11,389 nucleotides of DNA from NCBI GenBank assembly GCA_041485385.1, contig JBGPJM010000163.1, positions 1-11,389 on the forward strand, given 5' to 3'. This document shows positions 7,548-11,389 of the stretch, one piece after another (position 1 is the first letter of the stretch; each line of letters begins with the position of its first letter). The position numbers and the translations under genes were made by a program. The notes below the pieces were generated by a model. The model searched no databases and had not been told where the DNA came from. It saw nothing but the letters and a program-made list of their open reading frames with translations. Source of the stretch: JBGPJM01 sp041485385 (GTDB lineage Bacteria > Planctomycetota > Phycisphaerae > Phycisphaerales > UBA1924).

Positions 7548-9461
7548 TCAGGCCGTCTTGCGCTCGGTGCGTGCGCCGTCGAAGCGGATGTCGCTCACGA
7601 GCACGGACTTGGCCTCCCCGCTGTCTTCCTCGTGCCGCAGGCGCTGGCGGAGCTGCTGCTCGAGCCGGTACAGGTCGCGGACGTTGCGGAGGCGATTGAA
7701 GACCCCGGGCATGTGCAGAACGCGGAGCGTCAGGCCGGCGCAGGGGATGGCGCTGTGCAGAGCGCTGTACAGCGAGGGCGAGGGCGCGGGGCCGGTCGAT
7801 CCCGGCGCCCCGGCGACAGGGTCGCCCGGCTGGCTCTGGTCATCGGAAAGCGGGTCGCCCGCCGGCCGGCGGGGCGCGAAGCCGCGGTCGAACTCCGCCA
7901 TGAGCGCCCCGAGGCGCGGGAGCAGCACGCCGGGCGGCGCCGTGAGCAGGAAGCGGTCGTCGCCAAGGTGCGCCAGGAACACGCCCGGTTCGTCCTGCAC
8001 CACGATCGTCTTGATCAGCTCCGCCAGCTCGCGCAGCAGCTTGTTGCCCAGTTCGTAACCGAACGTCGCGTTGTACGCGTCGAAGTTGCGGATGTCGATC
8101 ATCGCGGCGTCGCCGAGCGATCCGCCGTGGAGTTGTTCGGCTGCCCCGCCCTCGCCCTGGCGGATCAGCGCCCCGATGTGCTGGTCGGCGCTCGCCCGCG
8201 CCGGCAGGCCGGTGAGCGGCGCTCGCCCCATCTGCGTCGACTGGGTCTCGGCCGCGGCGATCTGCAGGAGGTCGCGCAGCTTCACGATCCCCAGGATCTC
8301 GCCGCCATCGGCGATCACCAGCGGCTCGGCGACGTGCTCCTCGTCCCGCACGCAGACAAGCTGCAGGCCCTCCTGGATGGTCGCCTCCGGAGAGATCGGG
8401 CAGACACCGTCGCTGGCCACGGCGGCGATCGGCCGGCGCCCCGCGCCGGCACGGGCTTCATCGAGCACGCGCCCGCGCGCACACCAGCCCACGAACCGGC
8501 GCCCGTCGACAACCACGACGCCGCTCTGCGTCGGATCGCGCAGCAGCCTCGCGGCCACTTCACCCACCAGCGTGACCGCCTGCACCTCCCAGACCGGCCG
8601 GCACAGGCGTCGCAGCGGCGTCGAACCGGGGGCCGCGGAGACGATCGCCTGCACCTCGCTCCATCGGTCATGCACGGCCGCGCCGTAGCCGGGGCTCGCC
8701 GTCTGCTCGCGCGGGCACGGGCGCCCGAGGAAGAACCCCTGGCCGAACCGCACGCCCAGCCCGGCGACCGTAACCAGTTCCTCACGCGTCTCGATCCCCT
8801 CGGCCAGGATGCTGACGCCGCCCAGGCGGGCGAAGTGCACGAAGAACCGCACGAGGTTCTGCTTGAAGGGGTCCTGGTCGATGCGCTGGATGAACTCGCG
8901 GTCGAGCTTCAGCCAGTGCGGGCGCAGGAGCATGATGCGGTTCAGCCCGCTGGTGCCAGCGCCCACGTCGTCGATGGCGATCTGGAATCCGCCCGACTTC
9001 AGCCTGCGGGCCTGCTCGGCCAGGCCCGGCGTGGCCTGCTCGCGCGAGAGCTCGGTGATCTCCAGCACGATCCGGTCGGGCACGACGCTGTCCGCACGCG
9101 ACACCGCCTGCGCCAGCGAGTCGGCGAACCGTTCGTCGGCGAACACGTCCGGTGTGCAGTTGAGAAACAGCAGCATGTCCGCCGGCCAGTTGGCCGCGGC
9201 CTCGAAGGCCGCCAGACGCGTCAACTCCTCCAGCGGCCAGAGCAGCTGCTCCCGTTCCGCGGCCTCGAAGAGTTCGCCGGGGTCGCCGAAGCCGGTGGCC
9301 TTGCCCGGGCGGGAGAGCGCCTCGAAGCCGACGATCGACCCGCTCTGCAGATCCACGATCGGCTGGAAGTGCGTCCCCACGTCGCGCGTCTCGATGAGCG
9401 CGAGCAGGCTCCGGCGCGGAGTATCAGGTGTTCGGTTCTGCGTTGGCGTGCCCGTCGACAT
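7548..9461 (-). CDS. EAL-CBS-degenerate GGDEF protein, probable c-di-GMP phosphodiesterase
   Basis: A 637-residue cytosolic signalling protein with no membrane segment. The EAL domain (about 25-250) opens near the N-terminus and keeps the residues known to bind metal and substrate: Glu47 of EAL, Asn101, Glu134 (LEITE), Asp164-Asp165, Lys185 (LKLDR), Glu221 (AEGIET) and Gln241 (GQGFFLGRP). It should hydrolyse cyclic di-GMP to pGpG. A pair of CBS modules follows (about 280-402), which in other proteins bind adenine nucleotides. The C-terminal third is GGDEF-like: LTGLPAR (416-422) and MIDIRNFDAYNATFGYELG, but the signature is GDDRF (500-504) rather than GGDEF, so diguanylate cyclase activity is unlikely and a regulatory role is inferred. 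A Pro/Gly/Ser-rich stretch interrupts it at about 533-565. Upstream AGGGGC is a weak ribosome site for the ATG at 9461. The gene is 169 bases downstream of nuoA. Confidence 0.9.
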   Translation of the reverse strand: MSTGTPTQNRTPDTPRRSLLALIETRDVGTHFQPIVDLQSGSIVGFEALSRPGKATGFGDPGELFEAAEREQLLWPLEELTRLAAFEAAANWPADMLLFLNCTPDVFADERFADSLAQAVSRADSVVPDRIVLEITELSREQATPGLAEQARRLKSGGFQIAIDDVGAGTSGLNRIMLLRPHWLKLDREFIQRIDQDPFKQNLVRFFVHFARLGGVSILAEGIETREELVTVAGLGVRFGQGFFLGRPCPREQTASPGYGAAVHDRWSEVQAIVSAAPGSTPLRRLCRPVWEVQAVTLVGEVAARLLRDPTQSGVVVVDGRRFVGWCARGRVLDEARAGAGRRPIAAVASDGVCPISPEATIQEGLQLVCVRDEEHVAEPLVIADGGEILGIVKLRDLLQIAAAETQSTQMGRAPLTGLPARASADQHIGALIRQGEGGAAEQLHGGSLGDAAMIDIRNFDAYNATFGYELGNKLLRELAELIKTIVVQDEPGVFLAHLGDDRFLLTAPPGVLLPRLGALMAEFDRGFAPRRPAGDPLSDDQSQPGDPVAGAPGSTGPAPSPSLYSALHSAIPCAGLTLRVLHMPGVFNRLRNVRDLYRLEQQLRQRLRHEEDSGEAKSVLVSDIRFDGARTERKTA

Positions 9462-9614
9462 CGTGCCCCTGTGCCGCCGCGGGTGTCAGTCCTGGAGCGA
9501 CCGCGCGGCGAACGGACCGTTATCGACCCGAGCGGGGCACGACTTCCGCCGGAGCGCCGAACCGACACGACAAAGCGACGCTGGCATCCGAGAACCGCAT
9601 CTGTGGGTTCGACG

Positions 9615-9629
9615 GGCCGCCGGGCGGCC
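9615..9629 (-). terminator. GC hairpin directly after the nuoA stop codon
   Basis: GGCCGCC and GGCGGCC are perfect 7-bp inverted arms one base apart (in practice a 6-bp stem with a 3-base loop), starting two bases after the nuoA stop. No T-run follows on the minus strand, so it may stabilise the 3' end or pause transcription rather than terminate it fully. Confidence 0.4.
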
Positions 9630-9630
9630 G

Positions 9631-10017
9631 TCAATCGAAGCGGAAGACCCCCTTGCGGTACCCGTACACGTACGCGACAACCGTGGTGAAGAGGAAGAAG
9701 AAGATCCGCCCCAGCCAGATCAGCGCGGCCTGGCTGTGCTGGTCGATGTTCGCGAAGGTCGTGGCCCACGGATAGAGAAAGATGATCTCGATATCGAAGA
9801 CCAGGAACACCATCGCGATGAGATAGAACCGCACGTTGAACCGCTTGCGGGCGGTGCCGATCGGGTTCATGCCCGACTCGTACGTCGTGCTCTTGACGCT
9901 CCCGTCCCGCGAAGGGCCCAGCAGCTTGGTGAGGACCACGTTGGCGACGCCAAAGGCGACCGCCATGGTGATCAGGATCATCACCGGGATGTAGGAGGAG
10001 ATGTCGACGGCGGCCAT
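9631..10017 (-). CDS. nuoA: NADH-quinone oxidoreductase subunit A
   Basis: A 128-residue inner-membrane subunit of respiratory complex I, the proton-pumping NADH:quinone oxidoreductase. Three membrane segments are seen at about 9-32, 64-87 and 98-119. The loop and second helix carry the family signature: YESGMNPIGTARKRF (46-60), then FYLIAMVFLVFDIEIIFLYPWA with the conserved acidic Asp75 and Glu77. The Cys often found in YECG is Ser48, a common variant. NuoA helps form the loop at the quinone site next to NuoH and NuoJ. The start is uncertain: ATG at 10017 (128 residues) or 10032 (133 residues); neither has a Shine-Dalgarno match. A TACTAT (minus strand, 10041-10046) just before the second could make a nearly leaderless message. 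No nuoB follows; the next gene downstream encodes the EAL protein. Confidence 0.95.
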   Translation of the reverse strand: MAAVDISSYIPVMILITMAVAFGVANVVLTKLLGPSRDGSVKSTTYESGMNPIGTARKRFNVRFYLIAMVFLVFDIEIIFLYPWATTFANIDQHSQAALIWLGRIFFFLFTTVVAYVYGYRKGVFRFD

Positions 10018-10050
10018 GGTTGAGCGGAGCATGGGTGGAGATAGTAGCGG

Positions 10051-10083
10051 GGGTCCCGGTTCCTGGGTCCCGGTTCCTGGGTC
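10051..10083. repeat. 14-bp tandem repeat upstream of nuoA
   Basis: The unit GGGTCCCGGTTCCT occurs twice in perfect tandem (10051-10064, 10065-10078), followed by a partial GGGTC. It begins about 20-35 bases upstream of the candidate nuoA starts, so it overlaps or adjoins the nuoA promoter. Confidence 0.75.
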
Positions 10084-10221
10084 AGGACAAGTCACGAGTC
10101 AAGGGTCATAGGTCTCGGCGGCCCCGACGAGCGGATCCAACCCCCCACTGCCATTCCGGCAGGTGAGTCCGCGTCCCGCCCAGCCCCTGACAGGCCCCCG
10201 CGGACGGGCAACCAGCCGCCA

Positions 10222-10256
10222 CCCCCCCGCCACCCCCCGCCACTCCCCCAAATCCC
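10222..10256 (-). other. potential G-quadruplex tract
   Basis: The plus strand has C runs of 7, 6, 5 and 3 separated by 4, 6 and 4 bases; the minus strand therefore fits G3+N1-7 four times. It lies 32 bases before the sigma-54 type element of groEL. The G-rich strand is the non-template strand for nuoA. Confidence 0.5.
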
Positions 10257-10288
10257 ACCGCCTTGGCCGGTGCGTCCGCCGGTCTTCG

Positions 10289-10304
10289 TGGCACTGGCTT
10301 TGCC
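10289..10304 (+). promoter_or_regulatory. sigma-54 type (-24/-12) promoter for groEL
   Basis: TGGCAC, five bases, then TTGC matches the RpoN consensus TGGCAC-N5-TTGCW except the final base (C). The invariant GG and GC are 10 bases apart, as required. Orientation is toward groEL, predicting a start near 10315 and a leader of about 84 bases. An enhancer-binding activator would be needed; I could not identify its site. Confidence 0.5.
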
Positions 10305-10385
10305 TCGCTCCTCAACGAGGTAGGCCGCGCGATGGCTGCCTTGATCTCGTACCGACGGTACCTCGACAAGCGATCCCCAATCACC

Positions 10386-10389
10386 GGAG
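10386..10389 (+). promoter_or_regulatory. groEL ribosome binding site
   Basis: GGAG lies nine bases before the ATG at 10399 and supports that start, which begins with the family-typical MAAKQ. Confidence 0.6.
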
Positions 10390-10398
10390 CCTTGAGAA

Positions 10399-11389
10399 AT
10401 GGCCGCGAAGCAGCTCACTTTCGACGTCGATGCCCGGCAGGCCCTTCTTTCGGGCGTTGAGAAGCTCGCCCGTGCAGTGAAGTCCACCCTGGGCCCGCGC
10501 GGACGCAACGCGGTGCTGGACAAGTCCTGGGGCGGGCCCAGCGTCACCAAGGACGGCGTGACGGTCGCCGAGGAGATCGAACTGGGCAACAAGGCCGAGA
10601 ACATGGGCGTGCTCCTGGTGAAGGAGGCGGCCTCGAAGACCTCCGACGACGCCGGTGATGGCACCACCACGGCCACCGTGCTGGCCGAGGCGCTCTTCCG
10701 CGAGGGGCTGAAGTACATCGCCGCGGGCGTTGATGCCAACGCGCTCATCCGCGGCATGAAGAAGGCCGTCGAGGTCGTCGCCGCCGAGATCAAGTCGTTC
10801 GCCAAGCCCGTGGCGGGCAAGGCCGACATCCAGAACATCGCCACGATCTCGGCGAACAACGACACCGAGATCGGCAAGATCATGGCCGACGCGTTCGAGA
10901 AGGTCGGCAAGGACGGCGTCATCACGGTCGAGGAGGGCAAGAGCCTCGAGACCGTCGTGGACGTCGTCGAGGGCATGCAGTTCGACCGCGGGTATCTCTC
11001 CCCGAACTTCGTCACCAACACCGACGACATGACCGTCGAGTTCGAGAAGGCCCTCGTCCTCGTCCACGAGGACAAGATCGAGTCGGTCACCAAGCTGCTC
11101 CCGCTGCTCGAGAAGGTCATGCAGGCCAAGAAGCCTCTGCTCATCATCGCCGAGGACATCTCCGGCGAGGCTCTCTCCACGCTCGTCATCAACAAGCTCC
11201 GCGGCACGCTCCAGGTCTGCGCCGTCAAGGCCCCCGGCTACGGCGACCGGCGCAAGGCCATGCTCGAGGACATCGCGATCCTCACCGGCGGCCAGGCCAT
11301 CATGAAGGACCTCGGCACCGAGCTGGAGGACATCGAGCTCTCCCAGCTCGGCCTCGCCAAGAAGCTCGAGGTCGACGCGGATAACACCA
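10399..11389 (+). CDS. groEL: GroEL chaperonin, 60 kDa (C-terminus beyond window)
   Basis: The first 330 of an expected roughly 545 residues are visible. GroEL forms the double-ring ATP-driven folding chamber of the cytosol and works with the GroES lid. The equatorial domain carries TLGPRGRNAVLDK (30-42), Asp52 in KDGVTVA and Asp87 in DAGDGTTTA, the ATP-binding and hydrolysis residues. The apical domain begins near residue 190 and continues with RGYLSPNF, ISGEALSTLVINKLRG and KAPGYGDRRKAMLEDIAILTGG, all family hallmarks. No defect is seen in the visible part. There is no groES within the 300 bases upstream and no CIRCE element, so it may be a second or uncoupled groEL copy. A sigma-54 type promoter sits upstream. 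Confidence 0.98.
   Translation, partial: MAAKQLTFDVDARQALLSGVEKLARAVKSTLGPRGRNAVLDKSWGGPSVTKDGVTVAEEIELGNKAENMGVLLVKEAASKTSDDAGDGTTTATVLAEALFREGLKYIAAGVDANALIRGMKKAVEVVAAEIKSFAKPVAGKADIQNIATISANNDTEIGKIMADAFEKVGKDGVITVEEGKSLETVVDVVEGMQFDRGYLSPNFVTNTDDMTVEFEKALVLVHEDKIESVTKLLPLLEKVMQAKKPLLIIAEDISGEALSTLVINKLRGTLQVCAVKAPGYGDRRKAMLEDIAILTGGQAIMKDLGTELEDIELSQLGLAKKLEVDADNT

Larger units (their letters stand above)
10018..10398. other. divergent intergenic region between nuoA and groEL
   Basis: No gene is supported in these 381 bases; short frames here lack ribosome sites and recognisable content. Going left to right it holds a 14-bp tandem repeat (10051-10083), a 7-bp inverted repeat GTCCGCG (10167-10173) / CGCGGAC (10199-10205), a C-rich tract able to form a G-quadruplex on the minus strand (10222-10256), a sigma-54 type promoter (10289-10304), and inverted repeats in the presumed groEL leader: CGAGGTA (10316-10322) / TACCTCG (10359-10365) and GTACC-GAC-GGTAC (10349-10361). 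No CIRCE element (TTAGCACTC-N9-GAGTGCTAA) is present. Confidence 0.6.

Noticed and set aside
7464..9689. A 741-codon plus-strand frame opposite the EAL gene
   Set aside because: Low-information Arg/Ala-rich translation, with no motif. It is the complement of a gene with all EAL active-site residues.
10349..10361. GTACC-GAC-GGTAC inverted repeat as a heat-shock operator
   Set aside because: It does not match CIRCE or another heat-shock operator I know; kept only as a leader structure in the intergenic entry.
10163..10480. Short plus-strand frames upstream of and overlapping groEL, considered as groES
   Set aside because: The translations are Arg/Pro/Ser-rich and lack any GroES motif; they run into groEL out of frame.
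10092..11228. A 378-codon minus-strand frame opposite groEL
   Set aside because: Ser/Ala/Thr-rich antisense shadow; the plus strand is unmistakable GroEL.

Overview
This is a GC-rich (roughly two-thirds G+C) stretch of ordinary-looking bacterial chromosome with seven genes. The mix points to a planctomycete, probably of the Phycisphaerae type. It has an H-X-DG type prepilin-like secreted protein next to a PstS-like exported protein, a large exported tricorn protease homologue with Lys/Asp/Glu-rich linkers, and short repeats in several gaps between genes. That taxonomic call is inference from gene content and style; no rRNA or tRNA is present.

Layout. Positions 1-2269 (minus strand) hold a prepilin-like protein and, downstream of it, a PstS-like substrate-binding protein that runs off the left edge. 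Positions 2461-3267 (minus) hold an inositol-monophosphatase-fold enzyme that most resembles HisN histidinol-phosphatase. Divergent from it, 3548-7453 (plus) is a 1301-residue tricorn protease homologue carrying an extra beta-rich domain. Convergent with that, 7548-9461 (minus) encodes an EAL-CBS-degenerate GGDEF protein, a probable c-di-GMP phosphodiesterase. Upstream on the same strand, 9631-10017 is nuoA, the small membrane subunit of respiratory complex I, without nuoB beside it. Divergent from nuoA, groEL begins at 10399 and runs off the right edge; no groES lies upstream of it.

The genes do not form one pathway. They read as neighbouring single-gene units: export and cell-surface functions on the left, protein turnover in the middle, second-messenger signalling, respiration and folding on the right. 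There is no sign of a mobile element, CRISPR array, prophage or toxin-antitoxin pair.

The most interesting signals are in the non-coding DNA and in domain architecture: a near-perfect sigma-54 type promoter (TGGCAC-N5-TTGC) 95 bases before groEL; a potential G-quadruplex just beyond it; a 9-bp phased CAATCTTAA repeat with a 10-bp hairpin after the phosphatase gene; two other short repeat families; and the domain inserted into the tricorn protein. I do not see convincing evidence of a wholly new system.
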